Shown in pieces: positions 50,401 through 59,314 of a DNA stretch of 64,000 bases; positions within the stretch are counted from its first letter, which is position 1, and every line of letters starts with the position of its first letter. Under the pieces are notes generated by a model, which was not told where the DNA came from, ran no database searches, and saw only the letters and a program-made list of their open reading frames with translations. The DNA is from a virus. The stretch lies in IMG/VR virus record IMGVR_UViG_3300031521_000014, positions 86,675 to 150,674 of that record. One strand, written 5' to 3'. The position numbers were made by a program, and so were the translations under genes.

Positions 50401-51786
50401 GATGATACGACATACCTTGGCTATGGTGGGAGATCCCGTGAGGGAATGCAAAAGGATACTAGGCCTATTCATATTTCTGAAATAGGTATAACATCTGAAG
50501 CTACTAAAGATAGTGGAGATGTCGGTATTTCTTCTTATTTAACAGCTACTCCTAACCTAACGACTATACGTGGTAACCCTGGTGTAACTGATGTAGCAAA
50601 TGCTTCTTGGGGAGAGTTACTATCTGATACTGCCCTATTGTGTCCATTTTCCATAAATGATGATGCAAAACGTTTAAATTTTGCTGGTATTCAAGCAGCA
50701 CATGTTATTCCTATTATTAATTCTAGGGCTCCGTATGTAAGAACGGGACATGAAGCTATTATCCCTATTAAGGTAAAAGGTAGGTTCGTAACTATTGCAG
50801 AAGATAATGGAGTTGTTAAAAAAGTAACTTCTTCTAGTATGAAAGTTATGTATGAAAAACTAGGTGAAAAAGAGTATCCTATTTATTCATGGACAACCTC
50901 TAAAGAAGAATCCGGCTCATGTTATAGACATGATCTGGTTCCTAATCTTGTTGAAGGTGACGTGTTCGGAAAAGACGATACACTCATTTATGATATTGCT
51001 TTCTTTGAACCTGATATCTTTAATCGTAAACGTGTTGTTTATAAACAAGGTACTATGGTTAAAACAGCATTTATAGATGATCCAGATACATATGAAGATA
51101 GTGGTGGAATTAGTAAACGATTTTGCGAGTCTCTTAAAACAAGACAAACAAAATATACTTCAGAAGTTATTAGTAGTACAGACAATATACATAATCTTGT
51201 AAAACCTGGTGATAGAGTTGAAGCTACAACACCATTATTCAGTATAGCAGATGAGATGCTTAGTAATCTTGGTGATATGGACAAAAGAACTTTAAGTATT
51301 CTTCAAGAGTTAAAAATGAATACGCCTAAATCAAAAATAGCAGGTATCGTAAATAAGGTACACGTATTTTATAACTGTGCTTTAGAAGAACTTAGTCCGA
51401 CACTGTTAGCTTTAGCAACAGAAGCTGATGCTGATTTACTTAAGAGTGCAGGTCATACAGGTAGAGTAAATTCTAGTTATTCTATTGCAGGAGTTCCGTT
51501 ATTACCAAATCAAGTAGAGGTAAAAGTCTATATTGATCTTATTGATAATATGGGTCTTGGTGATAAGGCTATTTTGGCTAATCAACTTAAATTTACTGTT
51601 GGTACTGTTGCCGATTATGAAATGACTACGGAATCAGGTGAGCCTATTGATCTATGGTTTGGTATACGAAGTGTCTCAGCTAGAATTGTTAATAGTGCCT
51701 ATCTTATGGGAACTACAGCTTCTACTTTAGATGCTTTAAAAAACCTTATGGTTAAAACGTATAAAGAACTTAAAGGCTCTAAATAA
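47491..51786 (+). CDS. RNA polymerase beta subunit, probably of the virion enzyme (1431 aa)
   Basis: Forms half of the active site of the phage multisubunit RNA polymerase. Near residue 550 'DGTIRLSGNQYRM' fits the beta N-terminal segment. Near 1068 'LNFAGIQAAHVIPIIN' and 'RTGHEAII' fit the NMQRQAVP ... GTGME region. 'VEGDVFGKDDTLIYD' and 'YEDSGGISKRF' follow as in beta, and 'MGLGDKAILANQLKFTVG' (GDK at 1357-1359) fits GDKMAGRHGNKG; the second conserved Lys is kept, but GNKG is changed. It ends soon after 'IDLWFGIRSVSARI', so the beta C-terminal ~150-200 residues are missing and may be supplied by the gene at 13304. An acidic insert lies near residues 310-385. ATG 47491 has GAAGGA six bases upstream; TTG 47467 is rejected. 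Confidence 0.88.
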   Translation: MVFPEYNNLYRAVGTTRLVHFVSPRIIDGATFKFCKNPILYWFTVSDIPVKIDNTSSYLKDIKKTYIKTIFEYIGEGTLGNFHRTNNVSTSQAVSELVKNAPYFKFLSPTATELTMPNTTLAIVNYGLLNSRYLYSSNILNPYYKWYNAFQKMCSQLSDATYKTDRHRFVTINLPTSLPTRNRLDMFAEKILSSHLKELSIYPYFTLVDIWRFLTPELKQTSLLATVPESEYPNIDFMFIVDTKIVLLNFGILAGLVKEYNLPTKLHADRATTIRKLFYLFLLNINRLTSKPIDEIIKDGDSQPDIAITDKLFEKIDTFGTDVNAPIPVVNNPAVDINLELDKHEPVTPEEVITTNTDLPEELVDDFDEGIDITAGELRDLASSSDHVVYDNKAEIYKEVAQPQVTLAVQIGALQDYGVLTKSEVNKYNNILISQESLPSPYPGDVTPLKDMLNSALDVYTLPEEDLAITDNPVVIDKKTQKDVIGTINKNYIKHQLKKDIVRSIYKMQSAGVIIDDYKVTDSSTILGDYNQHSFRMIPLDGKASTIKVAFPVVNEDGTIRLSGNQYRMRAQRADFPIRKIDATTVSLSSNYGKLFISKAAYKKNDIGYWLRNLIMTKYDLNDGLRDLVLAEVDNEDCKQPSLYGYLSRYIRSFKYNDIIFSFDYKLRYTLLANTTVEEIKKIEGDKYILIGTENAVPVYVDFDNKLYHYVDGTFQVYSSLYDVIGITKEDMPSEHTVVKVFKRSVPTVLMLSYYMGITNLLNILKVEVRYVDFTSHPGVKIREKMPVGEHRFMFKDKLVYVKKDYGDADLILSGLSELESLTQLFNFEAFNNKESFETIFIRSGFSYMYVNEVKLMESLFVDPITETILKKMGEPLTFKGLLLRANEMLVDDNYKHSNNVTEMTFKGYERVPGMFYNELVKAVRDHENRSYWTKSRVVFPEYKVIANITEDSTTVMVDDTNPIASLKQRDDTTYLGYGGRSREGMQKDTRPIHISEIGITSEATKDSGDVGISSYLTATPNLTTIRGNPGVTDVANASWGELLSDTALLCPFSINDDAKRLNFAGIQAAHVIPIINSRAPYVRTGHEAIIPIKVKGRFVTIAEDNGVVKKVTSSSMKVMYEKLGEKEYPIYSWTTSKEESGSCYRHDLVPNLVEGDVFGKDDTLIYDIAFFEPDIFNRKRVVYKQGTMVKTAFIDDPDTYEDSGGISKRFCESLKTRQTKYTSEVISSTDNIHNLVKPGDRVEATTPLFSIADEMLSNLGDMDKRTLSILQELKMNTPKSKIAGIVNKVHVFYNCALEELSPTLLALATEADADLLKSAGHTGRVNSSYSIAGVPLLPNQVEVKVYIDLIDNMGLGDKAILANQLKFTVGTVADYEMTTESGEPIDLWFGIRSVSARIVNSAYLMGTTASTLDALKNLMVKTYKELKGSK

Positions 51787-51795
51787 TGTTATACT

Positions 51796-51823
51796 ACATT
51801 AGGCTGGGAAACCAGCCTAATGT
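51796..51823 (+). terminator. Intrinsic terminator after RNA polymerase beta
   Basis: Perfect 12-bp stem (51796-51807 with 51812-51823), GAAA tetraloop, TTTT after it. Confidence 0.82.
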
Positions 51824-51827
51824 TTTA

Positions 51828-51836
51828 ATGAATATT
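51828..51836 (+). promoter_or_regulatory. Candidate promoter (ATGAATATT motif)
   Basis: ATGAATATT four bases after the terminator and 21 bases before the ATG at 51858. Confidence 0.4.
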
Positions 51837-51857
51837 TTAAATTAAAGGACGGGACGT

Positions 51858-52058
51858 ATGATATCGAACTTAAGAGAGTTAAACACCACCAATTTACGTC
51901 TAATGGTAAGTGTTTCTAAGAAGACACTTGATGCTGTTGTATCTGGTGATAGAACCGAGGCTTTTAGTCAACCATCAAACGTGGCTGAACTTGATGCTTT
52001 TAATCAACAAGTAGAAGCTATTATTGTAGATAAAATAAGAAATAGATTGAAGGTGTGA
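51858..52058 (+). CDS. Small unknown helical protein (66 aa)
   Basis: Helical, with 'LRLMVSVSKKTLDAVVSG' and an Ile/Val-rich basic end. Its stop overlaps the region just before the next ATG (three bases apart), and its last codons contain that gene's ribosome site, so the two are coupled. First gene of the unit leading to the prohead protease. No family. Confidence 0.75.
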   Translation: MISNLRELNTTNLRLMVSVSKKTLDAVVSGDRTEAFSQPSNVAELDAFNQQVEAIIVDKIRNRLKV

Positions 52059-52060
52059 CC

Positions 52061-53359
52061 ATGGAAGAAATTGAAATCTTAGCTAATAAACTAGCTGAAA
52101 AAGGCTCTCTATTCGATATTAAATCTAACAGCATTTTTACTGTTAGCCAATTACCTGGTGGCAATGCTGACTTAGAAGAAATTGTGGCACAGGTAGGTAT
52201 CAAACTTAGAAATGAAACAAGCTTATTTAGGATGAAAATAAATCCTTTACTAGGTGAATATGTTTCCGCTGTCACCGATGAGATCTCACGTTTAAGAGAT
52301 ACCAGTGAAGTCACTAAGTACATTATTAAAGAATGTACTATACCTAGTATAGCAGAAGAACTAAATTCAAAAGTTAGTTCTAGCTTAAAAGGTAGTATTT
52401 CTGCTGTTGGTATTTCATTTAGTATCCCCACTCCTGAGACCATCAAAGACTATTTTAAACCTGTAGGTGATCTTAAGATCCCTGCGACAGAGTTCCTAGC
52501 AACACTAAGTGTTGATGTGATGATCGAGTTTTGGAATAAGTTTCTAACAAATATAAGTAGCGATAATACTAATTACAATATTTTTAAATCAGGATCACCT
52601 GTAAACATTACTGATCTATGTTTAAATATTTTAGCTATCACTTTCTTAAGAGAAAATCAGCCATCTTATGATACTACGGATAATACAGTTTATCGTAAAT
52701 TCATGACTGAGACTTTGGAAGAATTAAAAGGCTTCTTAGCGTTTGCCATCACCGTTTATAAAGGCGAGATCGATGTTAAGAAAGTAATCTCCGCTATTCC
52801 TGATAGATATACCGTTTATGTTAATCCGGCTGTATACGATGAGTTCTTAAAATTGGGTGGTAAGCCTGAGACTGTTTTAGGTTTCTTACTATCTGAACAA
52901 AAAGACAGTGAAAAATACATAGACACATTATTGAATAACGCAGCGATATTAGAAGGTGAGTGGTCTAGACGTTATAACCTTTGTAGATTAGAGTCTATTG
53001 ATCTTAATATCAGAAATCACAAAGCTATTCACAAGCTTTATGTTAATAAATTCTTTAACGAATTGTTACCAAAATATCTAGTGGATTACGTACGGTTAAC
53101 ACCTGCTGAATCAGAGAGTAAGATTGATGAATTATTATCAGGTGTTGATAGTGCTACGATCGTTGATGTTGAAAAGATAAGCAGACTTATTTTTGGTATG
53201 GTGTATTTTGCATCTACGAACTATTTTGCATTCACAGAGTATATGCTTAGTTATCTTAAATTGTTTAAAGACAATGATCTTAAGAAAGCTGCATCTTTTG
53301 CTGTGCTTGACATTATTTTAGACTATCTATTCACACAGGTGGATGTTAGAGGTATCTAA
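52061..53359 (+). CDS. Unknown protein, probably virion (432 aa)
   Basis: ATG 52061 is preferred to GTG 52055 because GAAGGTG lies seven bases upstream. Helical for most of its length, with 'ISFSIPTPETIKDYFKPVGD' near residue 118 and a helical C-terminus 'KLFKDNDLKKAASFAVLDII'. Stop and next ATG share one base (TAATG). Unknown virion genes sit beside the protease and polymerase beta genes in phiKZ as well, so a structural role is likely but not shown. Confidence 0.83.
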   Translation: MEEIEILANKLAEKGSLFDIKSNSIFTVSQLPGGNADLEEIVAQVGIKLRNETSLFRMKINPLLGEYVSAVTDEISRLRDTSEVTKYIIKECTIPSIAEELNSKVSSSLKGSISAVGISFSIPTPETIKDYFKPVGDLKIPATEFLATLSVDVMIEFWNKFLTNISSDNTNYNIFKSGSPVNITDLCLNILAITFLRENQPSYDTTDNTVYRKFMTETLEELKGFLAFAITVYKGEIDVKKVISAIPDRYTVYVNPAVYDEFLKLGGKPETVLGFLLSEQKDSEKYIDTLLNNAAILEGEWSRRYNLCRLESIDLNIRNHKAIHKLYVNKFFNELLPKYLVDYVRLTPAESESKIDELLSGVDSATIVDVEKISRLIFGMVYFASTNYFAFTEYMLSYLKLFKDNDLKKAASFAVLDIILDYLFTQVDVRGI

Positions 53360-54087
53360 TGGAAGTCATTTATCCTGATAAACTAACCAGAAATAGTGAA
53401 GCTATTAAAAGTTGTTTTAATATTATAGGGGATGTTACTATAGCAACTAGAGATATTAAGATTGTTTTTCCTACACGTTATATCAATAGGAATCTAGCGG
53501 TACTTGGTAGTACCGTTAAAACATTATCAGTATATGCTATTATCGACGAAGATGATAACTATGATATCTCAATCGCCCCTATTATTGAGGGGCTATCCCC
53601 TTACAGCGTTCATGATGCTGTACTTTATGAATCTGATTATAAGATACTTACCTTTAGAAAAAATGACGTTGTTATTGCAAATAACAATCTTGTTATGTCA
53701 GATGGTTTTCTTTATGAGATGTTTGATGAGTTTTTTATTAAAGGTAACATACCTTTTTTCTTAGACTACGACGATGTCGGTAATCTATTTTTAGAGACTA
53801 TGAAATATGCTAATAGCCGTATTGGTAAGAACATGCTAACTTTTGAATTATTAGCATCTATCATAGCAAGAGATCCTGATGATAAACGTATCTTTTTTAG
53901 GCAGACCCTTAAAACAGTAGAAGATCTTAAAAAGAAACCTGCTTACGTTGGAATCAATAACGTCTTCTATAGTTTAAATACAACTGCTGCTAAACTAATA
54001 GGTGGGTATTTTAGACAAGGAATTAAAACAGCTCTTGTAGATAATGAGGTAACTACCTCAAAACTTTCAGAGATATTAAGAAAATAA
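53359..54087 (+). CDS. Unknown protein (242 aa)
   Basis: Strand-rich first half ('YPDKLTRNSEAIKSCFNIIG', 'VSVYAIIDEDDNYDISIAPI'), helical second half ('YANSRIGKNMLTFELLASII'). Coupled to the gene before by TAATG and followed after 13 bases by the protease gene. In many phages a head-completion or tail-connector protein lies here, but no motif confirms that. Confidence 0.82.
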   Translation: MEVIYPDKLTRNSEAIKSCFNIIGDVTIATRDIKIVFPTRYINRNLAVLGSTVKTLSVYAIIDEDDNYDISIAPIIEGLSPYSVHDAVLYESDYKILTFRKNDVVIANNNLVMSDGFLYEMFDEFFIKGNIPFFLDYDDVGNLFLETMKYANSRIGKNMLTFELLASIIARDPDDKRIFFRQTLKTVEDLKKKPAYVGINNVFYSLNTTAAKLIGGYFRQGIKTALVDNEVTTSKLSEILRK

Positions 54088-54100
54088 CCAAGGTGATAAC

Positions 54101-54892
54101 ATGAGTTTACCAAGAATATCATTTACAAATATCGATGTCCTTCCTCAGAACAAGAAACTGGAGAAAGATGCTGATGGATATTATAAGATGGACGTTGGAG
54201 CATTTAACTGCTTCAACTCTGCTGGAGAATTTTATCTTAAAGACAATATAGAAGAAACGATCAAAGGTAGTTCGAGTGCATTCATGCGTCGTATTACTTC
54301 AGGATACCTTAAAGGTGAAGCAGGGCATCCTGCTTTTGTACCTGGTATGTCTGCCGCTCAGTATTATGCTAGAAACATGCGTATTGAATTAACAAATGTG
54401 TCACACCATATTAAGGCAGTTGATCTTGTTCCCACTGCTACCGATTCAGGATTAGCGGGTAAAGGTAACATTATTAAAGTTGTTGCCTGGTTAAGACCTA
54501 CTGGAGCTATGGGTGATGGTTTAGCTAAAGATCTTGAAGACCCTAATTGTAATGTTGCTTTTTCTATACGTTGCATTACTAATAACCAAATTATTGGTGG
54601 TGTAAATCATAAAGCATTAGACACTATTATAACATGGGACTGGGTTTTAGAACCTGGTATTAAATATGCTAATAAGGCGGATACTTTAAAAAATAGTTTA
54701 GGTTTAACTATTGAAAGTTTAGATACACAAACTCTTGATATTAAAGCTTTATTATCCGGTGTTTCACTGCAGCAGATTTTAGGTGGCGGTAACTTCTCGA
54801 TTGAAGATAGTGCTTATCTAAATGAAATCACAATGGAACTTAGGGCCAAATACTCTGTAGATCCTGCTTTTAAACATTTACGTAAATGGTAA
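54101..54892 (+). CDS. Prohead protease, T4 gp21/phiKZ type (263 aa)
   Basis: Serine protease that matures the capsid by trimming head proteins before packaging. The catalytic pair is visible: H76 in 'GYLKGEAGHPAF' and S155 in 'NCNVAFSIRC', with the expected ~80-residue spacing of the S21/S80 herpes-type protease fold. A second acidic or basic partner is not obvious. Length 263 is close to relatives. AAGGTG lies upstream of the ATG. It is the last gene in the unit from 51858, and a terminator overlaps its stop. In phiKZ the protease gene is also close to the virion polymerase beta gene. Confidence 0.83.
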   Translation: MSLPRISFTNIDVLPQNKKLEKDADGYYKMDVGAFNCFNSAGEFYLKDNIEETIKGSSSAFMRRITSGYLKGEAGHPAFVPGMSAAQYYARNMRIELTNVSHHIKAVDLVPTATDSGLAGKGNIIKVVAWLRPTGAMGDGLAKDLEDPNCNVAFSIRCITNNQIIGGVNHKALDTIITWDWVLEPGIKYANKADTLKNSLGLTIESLDTQTLDIKALLSGVSLQQILGGGNFSIEDSAYLNEITMELRAKYSVDPAFKHLRKW

Positions 54893-54923
54893 CTAACTTA
54901 GGGCTTAAGCCCTAAGTTAGTTA
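54890..54923 (+). terminator. Intrinsic terminator overlapping the protease stop
   Basis: Perfect 34-base palindrome that begins on the protease TAA, followed by TTTTTTT. Confidence 0.92.
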
Positions 54924-54956
54924 TTTTTTTGATTATGAGATTATAAGGAGCTTTAA

Positions 54957-57134
54957 ATGGCTGAAGATACAACTGGGTTAGGGATAACTGATTTATACCC
55001 AACCTATGATATAAGTTCCGTTATCAAAACAACAACTGATAAAGAAAGTGCTAATAATAACAGTGTTAAAGTTATTGATAAAGATTGGGTTGATTTTAGA
55101 TTTTTTATGTCAGATGATCAATTAGAAGATATAGATGCTGTTAATAGGTACTTTACAACAACAGCCTGGAAATTCTCAGATACAACACTAGGTGGTAATA
55201 TCGCCATTAATGCCAGACCACAATTTACACGCTATGCTGATATACGTAGTGGAAGTAGGGTTACACGTAACGAAGTTACAGTTCCATCTCATGAAGGTAA
55301 TTACGGTATGGGACGTTACTATTCTGAGGCTATAGATGATAACTTACAATTAATTTATTTTACGTTTGGTGTAGCTGAATTTAACAGTTTACCTAACTTC
55401 TTTACTAGAGCTATAGATTATACCGATAGTGTTGTAGCTAATACAGGTAAGGTTCCTGTTGGTTATATTGTAGGTCAATTTCTTGGAGATGGTATCATGC
55501 TTGCCGCATTCCCTATGATAACCTTATCGATATGGGCATTAAAGTTAGTTTCTAAATTGATATTAGGCAGTGAAGAATTTAACTTTTACTACATGAAACC
55601 CGCCATGCATGCCTATTGGGGTACTGTTAATACATTGGTAACTACATTAGCTACTGAAATGGGCATATTAATACCAGAGCTAATGAATGACTCTACTGTA
55701 GCACAACGTATGGGTTTACCGGTACGATTGAATCAAGAAGATCTAAGTGAGATGCGTAGACAATTTCCAATGTTACTAAGTAACAATAACTATATAGATG
55801 TTTATGCCATAGCCGCTAGACCACAAATCATTGCTAATCACCAACACTATTATGAACGAGAACTTTATGATCAAAATCCTGATGGTGCTTTTAACTTTGT
55901 AGGTTATGTTAAAAATGAAAACGCAACATCTTCTCAGAATAGTCCATCAAGTTTAATATCCATGATGAATACCGCTATATCCTTTGAAAGAACAGTTGTA
56001 AAATTTCAAGATTTTCTAGATAAGATGGTTAAAGGTAGTGAGTTATACGGAGAAAGATTTAACGATACGTCTACGGCAACTACATCGCAAACAGCCACAA
56101 CAACATCTGCTGATAGTACAACTACTAAGCCAAACTATACTAAAGATAATGCTGGTACCTATCCTGGTAAAGATGATCCGGATAGAGAGGGTTACTTAAA
56201 TAAGTTAACACGAGCTTTAGACTCTAGTATTAGAGATGGTGCTATGCATGCTGTGTTTGCTGTTGACTACTCCGGTCCTGTAAGTGAATCTTTTAGTAAC
56301 TCTACCGGCAATATAGGATTAGCAGATAAGATTAAAAGTGTCGCTACCGCTGCTAGAAATATTAAGTTTGATCTAGAGGGGGGTAATATTAATGATACTG
56401 TAACTGCTGGGCTAGCTACAGTTAAGAATGTTCTTTCTGGTGCATTAGATAGTGTGTCTTTTGGGTTATCTGGTGCTATAGCTACAGCTACAGGTAGCGC
56501 TTTCGTAGATATACCTAAAAAATGGGAAGATTCAGATATGAGCATGCCGTCAGCATCTTATACGATACAATTGATATCACCTTACGGTAATACTATATCT
56601 CAGATGCAAAATATTTATATACCACTTTGTATGCTACTAGCAGGGACGTTACCACTATCTGCAGGTATGAGTTCCTACGCTTCGCCTTATTTATGTTCTG
56701 CGTTTTGTAAAGGTGTACAAAATATTAAGATGGGTATGATAACGAGTTTAAGTATTACCAGAGGAACTTCTAACTTAGGGTTTAGTAAAACACGTAGACC
56801 ACTTGCTATTGATGTTAGTTTTACAGTTACAGATTTTAGTAATAAAATAACTGCACCAGTATCAAGTAGTATTTTTAGTTCATTTGGTGTTGCGCTTAAT
56901 GACAATACTCCTATGGGTAATTATCTAGCGGTACTAGGTTCTAGAGATATTCTAACCAGTAAGTATACTGTTCCTAAGATTAAATTAAGAGCTTCTAGGT
57001 TATTGATGTCTTTTGATCAAATGATATCACCTGCGTCTATGGGTGTTAGAATGGGTGCAGGAGGATTAAATAATATCCTAGGTGGTCTTCTTATGGATCA
57101 TACTGTTAACGTTAACCAGTTAAACAAATACTAA
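54957..57134 (+). CDS. Large structural protein (725 aa)
   Basis: Single-gene unit. Strand-rich start 'TGLGITDLYPTYDISSVI'; hydrophobic helix near residues 170-205 ('LGDGIMLAAFPMITLSIWAL'); a Ser/Thr/Asn-rich linker near 365-395 ('STATTSQTATTTSADSTTT'); and a strand-rich C-terminal half with 'YTIQLISPYGNTISQMQNIY'. The C-terminal half has the style of tail-tube initiator or baseplate proteins that contact the tube. AAGGAG lies six bases before the ATG. The hydrophobic stretch could also mean membrane contact during DNA entry. No certain family. Confidence 0.72.
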   Translation: MAEDTTGLGITDLYPTYDISSVIKTTTDKESANNNSVKVIDKDWVDFRFFMSDDQLEDIDAVNRYFTTTAWKFSDTTLGGNIAINARPQFTRYADIRSGSRVTRNEVTVPSHEGNYGMGRYYSEAIDDNLQLIYFTFGVAEFNSLPNFFTRAIDYTDSVVANTGKVPVGYIVGQFLGDGIMLAAFPMITLSIWALKLVSKLILGSEEFNFYYMKPAMHAYWGTVNTLVTTLATEMGILIPELMNDSTVAQRMGLPVRLNQEDLSEMRRQFPMLLSNNNYIDVYAIAARPQIIANHQHYYERELYDQNPDGAFNFVGYVKNENATSSQNSPSSLISMMNTAISFERTVVKFQDFLDKMVKGSELYGERFNDTSTATTSQTATTTSADSTTTKPNYTKDNAGTYPGKDDPDREGYLNKLTRALDSSIRDGAMHAVFAVDYSGPVSESFSNSTGNIGLADKIKSVATAARNIKFDLEGGNINDTVTAGLATVKNVLSGALDSVSFGLSGAIATATGSAFVDIPKKWEDSDMSMPSASYTIQLISPYGNTISQMQNIYIPLCMLLAGTLPLSAGMSSYASPYLCSAFCKGVQNIKMGMITSLSITRGTSNLGFSKTRRPLAIDVSFTVTDFSNKITAPVSSSIFSSFGVALNDNTPMGNYLAVLGSRDILTSKYTVPKIKLRASRLLMSFDQMISPASMGVRMGAGGLNNILGGLLMDHTVNVNQLNKY

Positions 57135-57170
57135 TAACACAGACTAGGACTAATGTCCTAGTCTGTGTTA
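57135..57170. terminator. Bidirectional terminator
   Basis: Perfect 16-bp stem (57135-57150 with 57155-57170), TAAT loop, starting one base after the plus stop and ending one base before the minus gene's stop. Confidence 0.9.
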
Positions 57171-57171
57171 C

Positions 57172-58335
57172 TTACGCCACTGCGTTTATTGCGTAGATAG
57201 TTTCTGATTCTGAAAGACTGGTATTATAAGTACCAGATGTATCTGTAGAACTTTTACCAGTAACATCTGTTGCCGATAGGGATGATAATCTTTTATTACC
57301 ATTAGTTCTATAATAGTTTGTATCTCCTGCAGAGTCTTTATTCCAAGAAGAGTCAACATTGTTTAAACCTGTAACAACATTCTTATAGTCACCTGTGCCA
57401 TAGGTAGTGTTAGTGTTTGTTGTGTTATCTAGATTACCTATAACGTTATCTAGACTTGATTTAGTATAATTTTGAGATAATGAACCTGAACCTGCTGGAT
57501 CTGTGCTTACAACTGAATTTAAAACAGAAAGCTTTGTCTCAGTATTATTATCATTTGTCCCACTTAAAGAATATCCTAAACCACTGTAGATAGTATCTCT
57601 ACTTGTACCATTTGATAGCATACCATCTATAAAGGTAGATGATGTTGCTGCGCCAGAGCTACTAACATGATTAATAACACTCCCTGTTGTAGCTGTTGTA
57701 ACACTACTATTTGACATAATACCACTAACAGCTTTAGTTAAACAACGTGCTAAACTAGAATTAAGTAAGTTTGTTAAACCTAGCTTTCTGGATAATGATG
57801 AACCTATCTTATTTAAGGCACTTAGGAGGCCACTCAGTACACTTCCTATCAAACAGACAGGTATTGATATCAAACCACCTATGGTTGACCCAAATAAGCT
57901 TGTAGCTGTAGAGTTAATCATATTCGTAAGACCCATGATACTGGTTGTTGGTAATCTTACACTAACGTTATCAAAACTACTTAAGTTATTAACATTTCCT
58001 AAAACACCGTCCATACCATTACTACGACGTCCATTACTACATAACGTTGAACCACCATAACCTAAATTTCTAGAATCACGAGAAGTATAATAGTTACTTC
58101 GTTGGTTAGAAGATAGTCCAGAGGTGTTACACGATGTATCAAACATTCCTAAAGATGATGATAAACTTTGATTACCCATTCTGACATTACTACCAATACC
58201 ACTCATAATGTCACTACCACTATCGGATAATGAACGAGTATTATTAACAGCATTAGTATCGGATGCTGTAGAGTAGTTACCGACTGGTATGTCGGTTAGG
58301 CTTGATAATGATAGCCTGTCCGTGGATATAGCCAT
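57172..58335 (-). CDS. Ser/Asn/Thr/Gly-rich protein with hydrophobic core (387 aa)
   Basis: Very low complexity: Ser, Asn, Thr and Gly make up more than half of the residues ('SSLSATDVTGKSSTDTSG'). The exception is a central stretch near residues 145-215, with 'LFGSTIGGLISIPVCLIGSV' and 'LLSALNKIGSSLSRKLGL', which could be a membrane-active hairpin. AGGAGG lies six bases before the ATG. It is divergent from the unit at 58430. Such composition fits a secreted, virion-internal or fibre-like protein. I recognise no family; despite the odd composition, the good ribosome site and unit structure make it a real gene. Confidence 0.78.
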   Translation of the reverse strand: MAISTDRLSLSSLTDIPVGNYSTASDTNAVNNTRSLSDSGSDIMSGIGSNVRMGNQSLSSSLGMFDTSCNTSGLSSNQRSNYYTSRDSRNLGYGGSTLCSNGRRSNGMDGVLGNVNNLSSFDNVSVRLPTTSIMGLTNMINSTATSLFGSTIGGLISIPVCLIGSVLSGLLSALNKIGSSLSRKLGLTNLLNSSLARCLTKAVSGIMSNSSVTTATTGSVINHVSSSGAATSSTFIDGMLSNGTSRDTIYSGLGYSLSGTNDNNTETKLSVLNSVVSTDPAGSGSLSQNYTKSSLDNVIGNLDNTTNTNTTYGTGDYKNVVTGLNNVDSSWNKDSAGDTNYYRTNGNKRLSSLSATDVTGKSSTDTSGTYNTSLSESETIYAINAVA

Positions 58336-58390
58336 AAGCTCCTCCTGTATATTTATAAATCAAAAAATACAGTTTAGACTATTGTATAGA

Positions 58391-58401
58391 CATATATTAT
58401 T
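58391..58401 (+). promoter_or_regulatory. Candidate phage promoter (TATATTATT motif)
   Basis: CATATATTATT 28 bases before the ATG at 58430 in a divergent gap; same core and near-identical spacing as at 32758. Confidence 0.5.
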
Positions 58402-58429
58402 TAAGTATAAACTACTAAAGGAGAATCCT

Positions 58430-59314
58430 ATGGGATTAGCAATTAAGGATATCAACATTACTAGACTGGCAACACATGATGCAGCCTTTGGTGATGTTAT
58501 TGAAAAAATAATAATCAGTATTAAGGATACTGATACTAATGTTGTAACAAACTATCCCATTGATGAGATGGAGATAGGTACTGATATCATTATAGCCGAT
58601 GATGTTACTGAAGGGGCTAGAGTTACAGTAATACTTAAAAATGGTAAACCTTCTAACAAGGAACAATCTATTAACCATGTTATAGGATTGTTTGTAGGTC
58701 GCGAAACAGCATATGTGTGCGTAAAAGCCAAGAATGGGTTTAAGGTTTTTGTAATTGGGTCTATAGAACATCTCGTTGGATTAAGTACAGCTAATAAGGT
58801 ATTTAAAACTGAACCGCATGTAACATGTAGCTTTGGTTGGTTTCCACTTTATGCTGGTGGTGTCACTAAGTATTTTAAATCTTTTAGTGCCGGAGCTGAC
58901 TTCATTGTTTATTACGCTGATAAGGCTGAAACAACCTATGCTGGTAAGAATAACTACGATGAGTATAGCGATGGAGAAGCACTATTAGCTTTACCATATG
59001 GTGTTGTTTATGCTAATAAAGTTTTAGTTCCAGATGTTAAACAAATAGAGGCTACTTTAAGTTACTCTGGGTTATGTAAAAATAAGCTTATTAATAACGC
59101 AGTAACAGTGTTAACAACTGAGATTAATCATAGACCTAATGCTACACTTAAATTGGTAAAGGGCCTTATGAATGATGTATTTGTAACTGTTACACCTGAA
59201 ACTAAAAAAGAGTGCGAAGCATTCCTAGCATTAAAAGAAGCGCAAGGAGGTATTCTATTACAGAATATTGATTTCGGTGGTGTTCTTGTTTTAAATAAAG
59301 AAAAGGGCAACTAA
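58430..59314 (+). CDS. Unknown protein (294 aa)
   Basis: ATG 58430 is chosen because AAAGGAG lies six bases upstream; the longer frame from 58289 overlaps the neighbouring gene. Strand-rich N-terminal half ('VIEKIIISIKDTDTNVVTNY', 'TVILKNGKPSN'), with 'CSFGWFPLYAGGVTKYFKSF' near residue 140. The stop overlaps the next ATG by one base (TAATG). No family; position near tail genes suggests a virion role. Confidence 0.8.
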   Translation: MGLAIKDINITRLATHDAAFGDVIEKIIISIKDTDTNVVTNYPIDEMEIGTDIIIADDVTEGARVTVILKNGKPSNKEQSINHVIGLFVGRETAYVCVKAKNGFKVFVIGSIEHLVGLSTANKVFKTEPHVTCSFGWFPLYAGGVTKYFKSFSAGADFIVYYADKAETTYAGKNNYDEYSDGEALLALPYGVVYANKVLVPDVKQIEATLSYSGLCKNKLINNAVTVLTTEINHRPNATLKLVKGLMNDVFVTVTPETKKECEAFLALKEAQGGILLQNIDFGGVLVLNKEKGN

